A stretch of DNA of 64,000 nt, from NCBI GenBank assembly GCA_959347315.1, contig OY365819.1, forward strand, positions 22,400,589 through 22,464,588, written 5' to 3'. This DNA is from Bimastos eiseni. Its lineage: Eukaryota; Annelida; Clitellata; Crassiclitellata; Lumbricidae. Position numbers and translations under genes: made by a program. Positions 11,641-24,600 of this stretch are shown one piece after another (position 1 is the first letter of the stretch; every line of letters begins with the position of its first letter). The notes under the pieces are model-generated. The model was not told the origin of the DNA, ran no database searches, and saw nothing but the letters and a program-made list of their open reading frames with translations.

Positions 11641-12418
11641 TCAAATACTGTTTGTTTTTCTTCAAAATAACCTCAAAATCATAGCCCACATACATGTAGA
11701 CCACCTCACTGCCATTTGCTCTTCATCTTGTTAAGCTATAAGAAAACTCAAAACCCATGGTTTTTCTTCCTCTTCAATTGATAACATAACCAAAGCCACT
11801 ACCATTGGTAAAATGTTAAATGCACACTGACGCCTGACGGTGTGATTATATCACCTGAATGCTATACAAATGAATCTGTTCCTTCCTTCTCTTCCTTTTC
11901 CTTTAGTGATCGTAATTCCTATTGCTTGCTTTTTCTTTACTCTAACTACTCCATGTGTATCTTGTGGAGTTGCAAATTATGATTATTTTGTGATTGCATA
12001 TTCTTTGTTCATTATTAGGATGGGGCATCGCTTTTGCAAGCGGTTCAATAAAGTACATACTTACTAGAGTTGCCATATTTCAATATTTGCCAAGAGTACT
12101 TTCATTGTGTGATTGTTATATGGCCTTGTTTAAAATCGATGTTCTTATTTTTGTTAGCTAGTGTGCGTTTGCTAGTATTCTATTAAAGAATATTCTTACT
12201 TACTTACTTACATAAACAACTTTAATGTAAGGACCAATAATATTAAACATTTCCGGCAGAGTATCTTGGTTCTTGCATTTCCGGATACAATTTTAAAGTA
12301 GCAAACTAAAATTCTCGATCCTGTTTAGAGTGTTGTTTATCGGAAGGTCACGATAAACCACGTTATGGTTTGGAATTTGTTTGGGTGTAACTTCGTTGCT
12401 TAGCATAAAACCAGTAAA

Positions 12419-12618
12419 ATGCATAAACCAATTATATCCTGTACGCACATGCATTTTGATGAAGCGAAAGAAAAGCTAAAAGCATGTTACAGTTGTCTTG
12501 AAGTCGTGCGTGCGTCGGAATATGTGGCAATATCGCCCAGATGCATCGGTAGTCCAAAAGATATAAATGCTGGAATTAAAACTGTTTTAGATGCAAGACT
12601 CAATACCTTTTCATCACG
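12419..12618 (+). CDS. POLR1F: POLR1F exon 1
   Basis: Starts at ATG 12419 and ends at CACG|GTAAGA, phase 2. No upstream in-frame Met extends it sensibly. The N-terminus is shorter than the human protein but aligns from the ACYSCL segment onward. An in-frame stop directly after the donor (12620) shows the splice is needed. Confidence 0.88.
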
Positions 12619-15600
12619 GTAAGACCGTTACGGCAATACTTTATTTTATCTTTGTTTTTTCTTATGTTTTCCATTACAACGTAATAGCGTATTTTATTAT
12701 TATGGATAGTCTGCTCCGTTTTAGGGGGTAGCACTATGCACCGAAAATATACCGAAAAGGCTGAAAGATCCCGAAAAGTATGAAAAATACCGAAAAGCAC
12801 AAAGAAATTACCTTCTGCGGCTCTGTATCGATAAACTACACTAACCCTAACCAACCCTCACTATGCTCACCCTGACCCTAACCGACCTCGCGTACGTCCT
12901 TTTCGGCCATTTCGATATCTTTTCATCCTTTTTGGTGTTCAGTGCTACCGCATTTGAGAGTATTTCATTGGCGTGGAGCCTCTCAAACGCACTGAAAAAA
13001 TAGCTTCTGCTGCAGAAAGTTTATTGCATATGTTTAAAATCGACACTAACCCTGATCATAACCGACCATTGTGATGCATATATTTGAGTGTTTATAACGG
13101 TTCGCTTGCGCCGAAGGTTGCGCTTGCACATAGGTCATAATTCGCAAAATTTTGTACGTGTTCACTTGTATTGTGGCCGAACATTCGGCCACCGAAGATT
13201 TATCCATTTGATTATTGCGTGATGCTTGGCCGAATATTCAGATTGAGAAATTGCTGGTAAATGTGAAGAAAACAGTCCCCTATAGTAAACAATATGGCCA
13301 CCAATTATTGTGCTTAAATAGAGCGCTGACAGTTGCATTGTTAACAACACAACCAAATTTTTATAAACAACTGGAAGCTGTATAGATGGAAAAAATTATG
13401 TTTATCTAGAAGCTGGATCGATTAACAGAATGTTGTCAGATGGGAGATAGATTGATGAAACGAATCATGCTTGAGTGGATCTTCGACTACTTAAGATGAG
13501 AAGAATGACGCTTAAATGGAAGCTGGATTGATAAAAAGAATTACTCTAAATGCTATAGCTGAAACCGGTTTCGATGTGTCAGGGTAACTATCAGCTCTCT
13601 ATTTAAGCACATTCAGGGCAGCCATATTGTTTACTTCACATTTACCCAATTGCTTCTGTGGCCAAAGGGTTTGTGCATATATCTAAAAACAACACTAACC
13701 CTAACCAACCCTCGTGGTGCTAACCATACCCGCTCAACTGTGGTGTTCCTCAGGGTTCTGGTCTCGGGCCCCTCTTGTTTATCCTCTGCACTACCGTCCT
13801 CCTCAAATCATCCTATATGCAGATGACACCTATCGATTCATTTCTTTCTCTCCAACCAACTTCTCCAACTCCATTGATTAACTTCTCCATGTCGTCACCA
13901 AAATCTCATCTCGATGACCTCAAATCACCTATGCCTGAACCCCACCAAAACCGAATTTATGCTGATTGGCCTCAGTGAGCAACAGAAAAAATTCCTGATC
14001 CCTCTATTTCCCTCAACCTTGATTCTGCATCCACCCACTTAACTTAGACTTAATTCCTCCCGCTCCTCTTGGAACATTGGTCAATAAGAGCTCTCCATCT
14101 CGTACGATCCATAGCAGTCTCTTCCGCATCCTCCCTTGTCGACATCCTCCTTCTAAGACTTATCTCTGAACAGGCAAATGAATTTGTTAAATGATTTCTG
14201 AGTCAGAGAGAAAATAAATAAGACAAAATGTTTCTCCAGAAAATGTTGCTCCTCCAGGTTTTCACCAGCAAAATGCTCCTTCCATTTTTCCGGTATTCAT
14301 CCCATTGCCCTCTTTGCCGGGCGCTGTGGCGGCAACCGAAAAATGCGTCTGGCCATTTTTCTTCTCCGTCTGACGATCTCGTCCATCTTTCCCACCTCCG
14401 CCAACCTCAGAACCTCCTAATTTGTAATATGATCCCTCCATGATATGCCCAAAATAGTTCAAAGACATCTTTGATGAAAAACATTCAGTTTGTGCGAGAT
14501 TCTTGCCTTCTTCTTACATGTTTCACTTGCGTGTGTGAACGCTGGTATCACAATTGATCTGTACAGATGTATTTTGGTTTTTTGTTTGATGGTCCTTAAT
14601 GTCCATACATTGCGCAGTCTTTGGAACACAGCTGCAGACTTACCTATTCTGGTTCTTACATCCACCTTTGCATCTCCTTTATTTGAAATGGCACCCCCTA
14701 AATACGAGAAATCTTCAACAAATTCGATTCTCTGCTGTCTTGTGGCTATTTAACCATAACCAAGTGTTTTTATTGTCTCCAAAACATCAAACAAAATTAC
14801 AAAGTGTTGACAATCAGCTGGGAGGCAATAGGGACTAACAGAAACCCTTAAAGGACAGAAAATCCTGTAATCAGGGTCACCCTTACATTAGATTGAAAGT
14901 TGCAGTTGGTTAGGTATAAGAAATACATTGGCAATTCATTAGAATCTTAACTAGTTAGTTATTCTATACAATCATGATGAAGATGATAAAGACGCGCAAT
15001 GAGACAATTATAGATCCATTAAATAATTCCGCAATTTTATTTTAAATACGTTAAGATTATTTAGAGAGCGCAATTCATCCGGAATGACGTTCCATGCTTT
15101 TGGGCCGGCGTATTTAATCGAGAACATTCTAGTGTTTGTTCTCGAAAAGATGGGTCTATAGTTTGAGGAAGATCGTAACTTATAGGGATTGACCTCAGAG
15201 AGGGGCGAGAAGTAGTTGTCAAATACTGAAGGTAGTTGGTTGTGGGTATATTTGTTCATGAATTCGTTGGTTTGAAAGATCAATAGCTGCTCAACTTTTA
15301 GAATACGTGTTTGTTTGTAAATGTGGTCAGTAGAGATAAGGTAATGTGTGCCGTTGATTATACGGAGGGCTCTTTTTTGGAGGATATTTAATTTTTTCAA
15401 TCTTGTTGGATAGTTTGAAGCCCAGATGAGGTTGCAATAAGTTAAATACGGGTTAATCATCATGTAATATAAAGATAAACGTATATTGATTGGCAATAAG
15501 TATGAAATTCATGACAAAACTCCTATATTTTTTGCAATTTTTACTGATATATGTTGTATGTGTTCTTTCCATGTAAGGTGTTCATCTATATATATTCCCA

Positions 15601-18600
15601 GGAATTTGGCTGATGTTACTCTTGGCACAGGAACATTATTAATAGCAAGAACTTCCTTGAGCTGGGGCAATTGCTTTCGATGCGAGCTAAATAATATATA
15701 GTTGGTTTTGGTAATATTTAAGGATAATTTGTTAGTTTTAAACCAATCGTTGACATGCTCAAGTTCCTGGTTGACAATTTGAAATAATTTATTATAAGAT
15801 TTGTGAGATACAAAAATGTTAGTGTCGTCAGCAAATTGATGCATAGTTCATTTATGCATAGTCCAACCTTTTTCCCCATCTCATATAAGTTATGTCATCT
15901 GTTGCAGATCTCTATACGACCCTCCTAGCAATGCGACGTGATCTGCAAAGTCCAGGTCCGTTAGCCTAGACTGTTGCTAGAGCTGTACCGATATAACTTT
16001 TGCCGATTATGTTGATACCGATTATTGTCGATTATTCATTTGCTGAAACCCGATTATTTAGCCAATTTTTTGCCCATTATTTCATTATGTTTCCCAAGAT
16101 GTCCGGTTCCAAAAGATAACCTCCTGCTACTGCCTATTGTTGTGATACAAGCAAAACACGTGTGTATGTAGTTGGGGACTAATCCTAGGCAGGCAATACA
16201 GATTAGACACACCGCCCGCTCGAACTGTGTCCAGGATAATTAAATGCCAAGGAACGTCTGGCCAATTCACAGCCATCCATCTAGTCTCAGGCGACTGAAA
16301 TGTTTCGGGGAGATCTGATTGGCAGCTAGCATGTATTCATTAGGCATGCCCCCATGATGTATTATTATCGGTTTCTCTGTTGAATTGGCCTGCCGTTCCT
16401 TGACTTGAATTGGCCAGCCGTTCCTTGGCCTTTAAGCAGGCACTATGACTCACTCTGCACGTGTTGTGTGTTGACATGTTCCCAAGATCTATACTAGCAC
16501 ACTGGGTGGTCTCATCACTGGTCTGAAGAAGCCATTGGCTCGACGACACGATATGAGAACGGAACAATGTGCCGCCCTTCACAGATCCAGTGATGTTGCT
16601 GGCGTCATTTTGCTTTTATAGACTGAAAATAATTGTATAAAATTAAAAAAATGTGTTTTAATATCGGTGCTGATTATCTTGCAGATATCCGATAATGCCG
16701 ATATCTTTATAATCGGCCCGATCGGTAAAGCTCTAACTGTTATCATTTTATACCAAAATTAGTATCGTCCATTGCTCTTTTCATTATGAAGTCCATAATG
16801 CTGATAAATAAGAAGGCACACAGCACACATTCTTGCAGGATGTCAGTTAAGAACTCAAACATACATGTGTTTCCATTTTTACCCTTATTCAGCATATGAA
16901 GTTAGGTACAGGGCTTTGAAGATATTAATATATTTGTCGGGTACACCATATGTTCTTACTATCTTCCACAGGGAATCCTTGTGTACACTATCTGTTTGTT
17001 CCTGAAGTCAACAAAATTGAATAGGAGTTTGTGTTGAATTCTCGACTTTGCGTTCGATTATATTCTGAAGCGTGACGATTAGGGCATAACCGGAAATCGC
17101 CTCGGACATTCACCTGGGTCGAATAATTGACTATTTTGAAGTATTGGTCTCAGCAAATATTACACCGCAAATAGCTAAAAATAGCTTTTTTTGATAAAAT
17201 AATTTTTTTCATAAAATAGTATTTAAAAAAAAAATTAATGTAGAATTAACAGATTTACTTATAAGTTAATGATTAATTAAACAATAACTTTACATTCCAT
17301 TGAATTTTCTTTAAAATAATGATGCTAATTTATATGTTTTAATTTCCTTTGGTTGCATTCCTCAGGTGGCAACTATATCAGTAATTTTCCCACTTGAATT
17401 GGTTCCACCCACTCTCGGGTAAACATTACAGAGCAAAGACGTTGTTGATAACTTCATATTTCAAATTTTATGACAAGGTTTTAAATTTTTTTCACAAATA
17501 ATGTTATGTATTGCTATAACCCGAGTGCGACGATGCGCTATATTGTGTATACTCTGCATTGACTATAGATAGTTCTCCGTAGCTGTGCTCGTGGTAGGTT
17601 AACTACGCTTTGCCTACGAATGGTACTCGCAGCCCATTTTTTCAGTAACTTTATGACAATTCCATCTCTCCATTCGTTTGATACATTCTCTTCTCTCCAA
17701 TAAGGTTGAACAGGTGTGTGAGTTCATTAATCACTATTTCTTCTCCATGCTTGAGCAGCTCTGTCGTTATCTCATCCAGGCCTGCAGCTTTATTGTTTAC
17801 AGTGAGTGTATTGCTTCTGCGACTTCACGTTTGGAAATCTCCTCCAGTGTGATATCTGGCTGTGGAACGTCCATTTCAACCTCAAAGTCATATGTACTTT
17901 CTGACACTGGTTGGTTCAGAACCTCACTGTGCTCCATCCATCTCTTTGCCTGTTCCTCTTCCGTTGTGAGTATCCGACCACTTTACTCTTGACGGGAATG
18001 TCGGTGCTGTTTCCTGTGCCCGTAGGTTCACGTACGATCCTGTACAGGGTCTTGGTATCATTTCGATTCGCTGCATACTGTGCCTCTTCTCCTCTTTCCT
18101 CTTTCCATTTCCTTTTGTTCTTTCGGCGTTTTCATCTAACTATGCGATTGACTTAACTGTATTCTATATTTCTATGAGCTGTTCTCTCTCGTTGTTCGTT
18201 TCTTGAACAGTCTCTTTTAGCCTTGGCCTCTCTTCTTTTGTCGATCAGTTTCCATGTTTCTCTCCTGATCCATCTTTCCTTGTATGTATCTCTCCCTCGT
18301 CCAATTGTCCTCTCTGCACTATCTTTGATGGCTTGTATGAACATCTCCCATTATAATCCGTGGTGTGTTCCAGCTTCTCAAACCTATTCTTGGTCTCCAA
18401 GTAGAACTTTTTTGATGTTTCTGCATTCTTTGGGTATTCTGTAGCAAAAGGTTGTGTTGGTCCCATCACCTTCTGCTTCTTTAGTCTAATCTTGATCTTT
18501 CCTATTCCGTGACCATGACCTGAACCTGCGCCAGCTTCTCTGTGAGTTTGTACATTTTGCAAGGCAGAGCGCCATCTTCCTCCTATGCACATGTACCATA

Positions 18601-21600
18601 TACACGCAACTATAAGTCGAGAATTTTAAGACTATTTTAAGATGCCGAAATATGTGTTCGACTAATACTCGAGAAACAAAATAATGAGAGATTTTCGGAC
18701 CAAAAATTAAACATTGCGAAACATTGGTTGATTTAACGGGAGTGACTCTTCTAACTGGCACTATATCCGCCGAACTTCACCGCCGAATTACAGCAGTTGT
18801 CAAACTATATACCTTGATTTATGATGGCCACACGCATTAATATTCATTTGCCCATAGTAAAATATATATTTCGCGCAGAAATCTGCCGAAGTTCTGCGCC
18901 GAAAGACAGCAGATATCAAGCTATACCTCTCGATTTATCACTCGTTCCTCATGCCGATTTTAGTGAGTGTTTTGGCATTAAAGATCTGACTTGTCAGGAT
19001 CTGGGTTTCCTTTCGGCTTTCATCCATTTGGCGGTAAATCGTCTCTTTTGTGCCTTAATGTACCAGAATGGCGTCCTCTTATTGTTTATGTAGCGATCAT
19101 TTTTGTTTTTACGGGGGTGAGTTGCTAACCTGTTGCCCCAACCCTCCTCCTTTTTCAACTGGACTTGGGGCCGGCTTTGGCGGAGTTCCCATACATTCAT
19201 TGCAAATTGTCTTGGCTGAGATGCAACTTAGGTATAATCTTTGACCAAGACCTTACAAACCCCAGAGCACCACCATATCACTCCTACCCTCAAATTACTC
19301 CACTGGCTTGAAATACCTGAATGGATTGAATACAAGGTCATTTCGCTCACTTACAACACACTCCAATCCTCACAGCCCACACATCTCCATCAACTGTTCA
19401 CAATTCAACCACATCGCTCAACTCGTTCCTCTTCCACCCTCACACTGCTCTGTCCTTCCATCACCTCATCACATAAATTTGCAAATCACTCCATAGTTAC
19501 TGGAACAAACTCCCTCCAGCGCATTAAGACTAATATCCAATCCATTGTACGAACTCATCAAAGACTCACCTTTTGCTATCTCACCACAGGTTTTCCACGC
19601 AAAACTGAAAACATTGCTTTTTCACAAATCCGATCCTGAATCCTCCTCTTCGCCCTCCTTTCCTCGCTGTTTCAACTCTAGCCACCAACCACCTTAGCCA
19701 TCTGACTTTCTGGATTTTGACCCCCTACTATTGATTTTTTTCTGATTAAGCACCTGTGAATAAGCTGGTTCTCGTGACTTAGCTTTTGTGGATGCTGTAA
19801 AAATGTCGAGATTATGATATGATATGAATCTGGCCCTCATCGACCCTTTTGTTGGAATTTTGAACGATTTTGGCCGCAGAAAGTTTCATTTATATTGAGG
19901 CAGAATTATCAGCCAAAGAGATTCTTAATTATTCTGTGATTTTAACACATTGAGCGCGGAAATTACTGAGAGCACGCAGCACCCCTATCGGCAATAAGCA
20001 ATAATGTGAAGATATTGGAAAGCAGAAATAGCGTGTCTCTTTGCGCTGTCCATGCTAGCACACAACACATCTATGACCTGGTGACTGTTTGCGCTCAGTG
20101 GGCGGTAGTATGCCCATGTAGGGTTCTTCTACCAGTCGTTATAGATCAGACGGCTTGTGGTGGTAAAATGCCCTAGGGACAACCGAAGCTTCAGCTGGCA
20201 ACGAGAACGACAGAGCATACACCACTGCAGTACACACTAAAATGTTCATCGCTATGTTCTAGCTTGCCATACGCACCACGTGTAGAACTTCCTGTTAGTA
20301 CATGCGTGCATATACAAAGCATACATATACACATGGCATATACGTATTATCCGTATGAGCATATATGTAGCATATATATATATACATACACAATCCATAC
20401 ATACATTGCACATATATTTTTTTCCCTTGGTACAACTTTCCCCGACTGCCTCGTAAGAGGCTGCCAAGAGACCACGTATGTATATAATATATATGGCTTC
20501 AGCTTACAATAGCAGCATGCATCGTTATGCAGTCATATTTGCATCTTAGACGCGGTAGAAAAGATTTCCAGGACGCTGATTAGCCAATTTTATAGCAATT
20601 TAGTTAGGCATGCTGAATGACAGCAGTTACTGTCAGTCACGTGCTGCGGTGTGAAATGATTGACGTATTATTACGTCAGTCGCACTCAGTTTTGGGCACA
20701 TGACCAAAACCTTGAGACCAAGACCAACCAAGACCTGGTGGTCCAAGACCAAGACCGAAACTCTTGTTTTATAGACAATTCAATTTATTAATACGCTAAA
20801 ACGAAATAACACGCTTAAAACATTAATTTTATTGCTGAAGAATCTTAATAATGGTCCAGAAACAGTTTTACCGGCCAGTCTGAACTTTTGCGGGTTCAGC
20901 CCTTGGCTGCGGCCTGAGAATATCCCACCATAAATTACTTACAAAATGATGGGTTCTAAATAAAACATCCGATTATTCTATATAAAACATCCGAACAAGT
21001 AGATTAACGTTCCGTTTGAATGGTGTATAGGCCTACTTCGTCTCAGAATTGTAGGTTAACAGTGACTACACGTGGCCGACCACATAATTATTAGATTGTT
21101 CCAAAAACCTTGACATTTGTGAAAGCAAATTTTGAAATGACTGGTTCGTTGCAAATGCATTTTTTGGCCATAGTAACATGTGTATATATAGATGGTCAGC
21201 ACGTCATAAATCGATAGAAAGCACGTAAAGCCTAATTATTCTGTGTCGAAAATAACCGACAAACATCAAAGAAGTTGCTCTGATACGGCAAATGACCTAG
21301 AACGCTAACCTAAGATGGACACCAGTCCCAAGACCGTTCCTTTAAGACCAAGCAGTCTGACGCAGTCGAGACCAAGACTGATGCATTCTACACGAATACC
21401 GAAGTTTTCCGGTCTCGAGACCAAGATCGCGGTCTCAAGACCACATCCCTGGTCGCGCTCAAAGTGTTAGTGACAACTATGATCAGTCCAGTGGTCATTC
21501 TTGAGAATATGTGCCCCTTTAGTAAACAGTATCACCACCCTAAATGTGACCCATCTGACCAAAACCAGTCATAGGTTGCAACACACGTTAGTGAGATAAT

Positions 21601-24600
21601 TGCAAAAAAGTAAAATTTTCAATTTCTTGTTTTTTTTTACAGAAATTGATGTATAAATATGCTTTGAGCACATAAAAAAACTAAAATTGGTGACAAGTTT
21701 TTATATTTAATGGCTTTTAGACGACTGTGGTATTGTGTGAATTTTGGAAACTTTTCTTCATCGTTTGAGTGGATTTAGTCACTGTTTAGCTGAGTGATTT
21801 TTTCAATAAAGTTGCGTATTTCGATATTTGATGTGATGACGTTACGTCACTTGTCTCAGACTCTCCTTTGTCACAAATCGTCACAGGTGCATGACCCCTC
21901 CAATAGGTGCGTGAACGGCCGTGACATCGTTCATGGACAGCCCTTCAGGCCTCAGGCTCAGTGTACAAATCCAGAAGAGCCCGTAAAATGTGTGCGCCTA
22001 GGGCCCCAGTTTCTGTAAACGCGCTGCTGAGCACATACAGATGACAGATTTGACTTTTCAAGCATATTTTGCTATTCCAAAATCGACATGTTATTTATCT
22101 TTTGACACTAATTCCCAATAGAGCTGTACCGATTAATCGGCTAGCGGATTATAGAGATATCGGATATCGCAAGATAATCGGCGCCGATATTAAAAATATT
22201 TTTTTAATTTAATAATATTATTTTCAGTCTAAAAAACAAAATGCTGGGTCTGTGAAGGACGGCATTTCGTTCCCTTCCCATATCGTGTCGTCGAGCCAAT
22301 GACTTCTTCAGAATATTGTTGAGACCGCCCAGTGTGCTAGTATAGACCGTGAGAACGTGTCAACATAGGCGTTGTGCAGAGTGAGTCATAGTGACTGTTT
22401 AAGAGCCGCCAATCCAACAGAAACCGATGAATGTACATCGTGGAGGCATGCCTAATGAATACATGCTAGCTGCCAATTAGATCTCCCCACACGTCAGTCG
22501 CCTGAGAGGCTGAGACTAGATGGGTGGCTGTGAATTGGCCTGCCGTTCCTTGGCCTTTAATTACGGGCGGTGTGTCTAATCTGTATTGCCTGCCTAGGAT
22601 TAGTCCGCAACTACATGCATACGTCTCCTACGAAGCAAGTGTTTGCTTGTATCACAACAATAGGCAGTAGCAGGAGGTTTATCTTTTGAAACCAGACATC
22701 TTGGGAAAATAATCAGCTAAATAATCTGGTATTGGCAAATGAATAATCGGTATCGACATAATCGGCAAAAAGTGATATCGGTACAGCTCTAGTTCCCAAT
22801 ATATTTAGACAGAAATTGAAATTATTTTAAATAAAAACAGATCGCTGATGGACTTCGAACTACACATATTCTATATTCTCTCCAATAAGAATTTCGATCC
22901 AGTGATCTGTTGCCAGAGGGGCGAGGTCAGACAGTGGACATTGTTTGTGCAATTGGTTGTGTCAGGGTCTCAGAACTCCTTCAATGATTGCTTGGTTATT
23001 AAAAATAAGGTCATAGCATCAGTGAATCTAAAAATAGACATTCTGACCTTTCTAAACATGTAAAACAAGCTATATTTCATTTGATAGGTGGCCATATTAG
23101 AATAAAATGTTCATTAAAAACCCCCTTTTAATGCTTTCATTTTTTTTGTCATGATCTTCTACAATAATGTGATTTTAGCAGATAAAAACCCAAAATGTCA
23201 TCACCCAACTAATGTTTTGGGATAAAGGAATAACTTTGTAACCGAATTTGATTCAAATTCGAAGCACACATTATTGACCCTGAATGTCATTTTTTGCCGT
23301 TTTCTTGAAATTGTGTGCTGTGACATTGGCCTACTTTTGATAGAACTAATCACATATAGATGAAAATTTTGATTTTGTTTCATGTAACTGCTTTATTTGA
23401 TGTTATTTTTTTACTTGTGCAGACATAATGGTGTTCCAGTTGCCTATGGAAACATTTGCTGGTTGGATTCTGTGGGAAGAATTCATACAGATAATCCATT
23501 GATTCATTTCAGTGTTGCTCTTGACTTGATCATCTTTCGTCCAAAGATAGGATTGTATGTTAGTGGAACTGTGAACAAAGTGAGCTCTGATCATCTTGGT
23601 GTCTTGATCCACGATATTTTTAATGCCTCAATTCTGAAGTCTAACAGTGCGCAAGCATCCGATTTATCACAGAAGAATATCCGAGAAGGCCAAGAAGTCA
23701 TCTTTGAGATCACTGGCATGCATGTCTACCATTCTCTCCTTGCTATAGAAGGAAAACTAGTCGAAATTTCCAGGTATGTGACTATGTACTGTACAAATTG
23801 GACTTGATGAGTAACCAATGATCTGCTAAGAAAATTACTTGTTGTGGCTTCCTTCCAGTTGACTTTCCTTGTTTTGAAGAACACTGCTCTAAAGCTGACT
23901 GTTTCTTCTGCATGTTCAGTCCTTTTGAACCCATGCCACATCCCTCACGACCTTCTCCCTTCCCGTAAGATCACCCCGTACAACATGCGTTCCAGGCCAC
24001 ATGATCTTGCCCTACCTAGAGTCGATGTCTTTGCTGAGAGAACTGTCATGAATGTTATGATTTTGTTTAAAATTGACAATAGCTCACACCTCTTGTGAGA
24101 TATTGTGCTGGTAGTCTAATAAAGTAGGGCATAACCGAGTAGACAATTTTCGCTGAGTACCGAATCCGAGTATTTGAATGAACTGTTTGCTGGATCTGGG
24201 TACGAACCGAATAGTAGCGGCAAATCGGGTCAGCGAGTAGTGGTGGGGGTGGACTGGCCTTGAAAATTTTGTGCACAATAACGTCTATACACATGTTCCG
24301 CACATGAAAAAATTTAAAACATATTTAACACTTTGACCACTGACACATTTATTAGCCAGGCACGGCAAATACAGTCCTATAAGCCTAAAATTTTGAAATT
24401 TTTTATTTCATGTTTTTCTGCATTCTTTTGGTTGAAGAATAAAAAATTACTTCCTTTTGTGCATTTGCATAAATGCCACACTATAGGATTATGATGTTTG
24501 AAACTGTTTGCAGCATTGTTCTGGACAGAGAGTAGGCAAGTGTTGCAGAAAATACACGTTTCGTTGCGTCTTCGAAGGCTTGGCATAAGCCACACACTTC

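Larger units (their letters stand above)
13985..19205 (-). mobile_element. RTE-type non-LTR retrotransposon, decayed mosaic
   Basis: Minus-strand pieces in collinear order. 19205-18960: 5' leader and start (FTAKWMKAERKPRS). 18590-17640: linker and RT entry (KKFYLETKNRFEKLEH, PDITLEEISKREV). 17079-16737: RT palm (SLWKIVRTYGVPDKYINIF). 15977-15855: LTDLDFADHVALLGGSYRDL, where the catalytic YADD has become FADH. 14760-13985: C-terminus (DVRTRIGKSAAVFQRLRNVW). It is interrupted by a truncated hAT MITE (17080-17626), a second hAT MITE (15978-16735) and a CR1 copy (about 14762-15850). Most of the APE endonuclease is not recognisable. It is dead, and older than its insertions. Confidence 0.75.
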
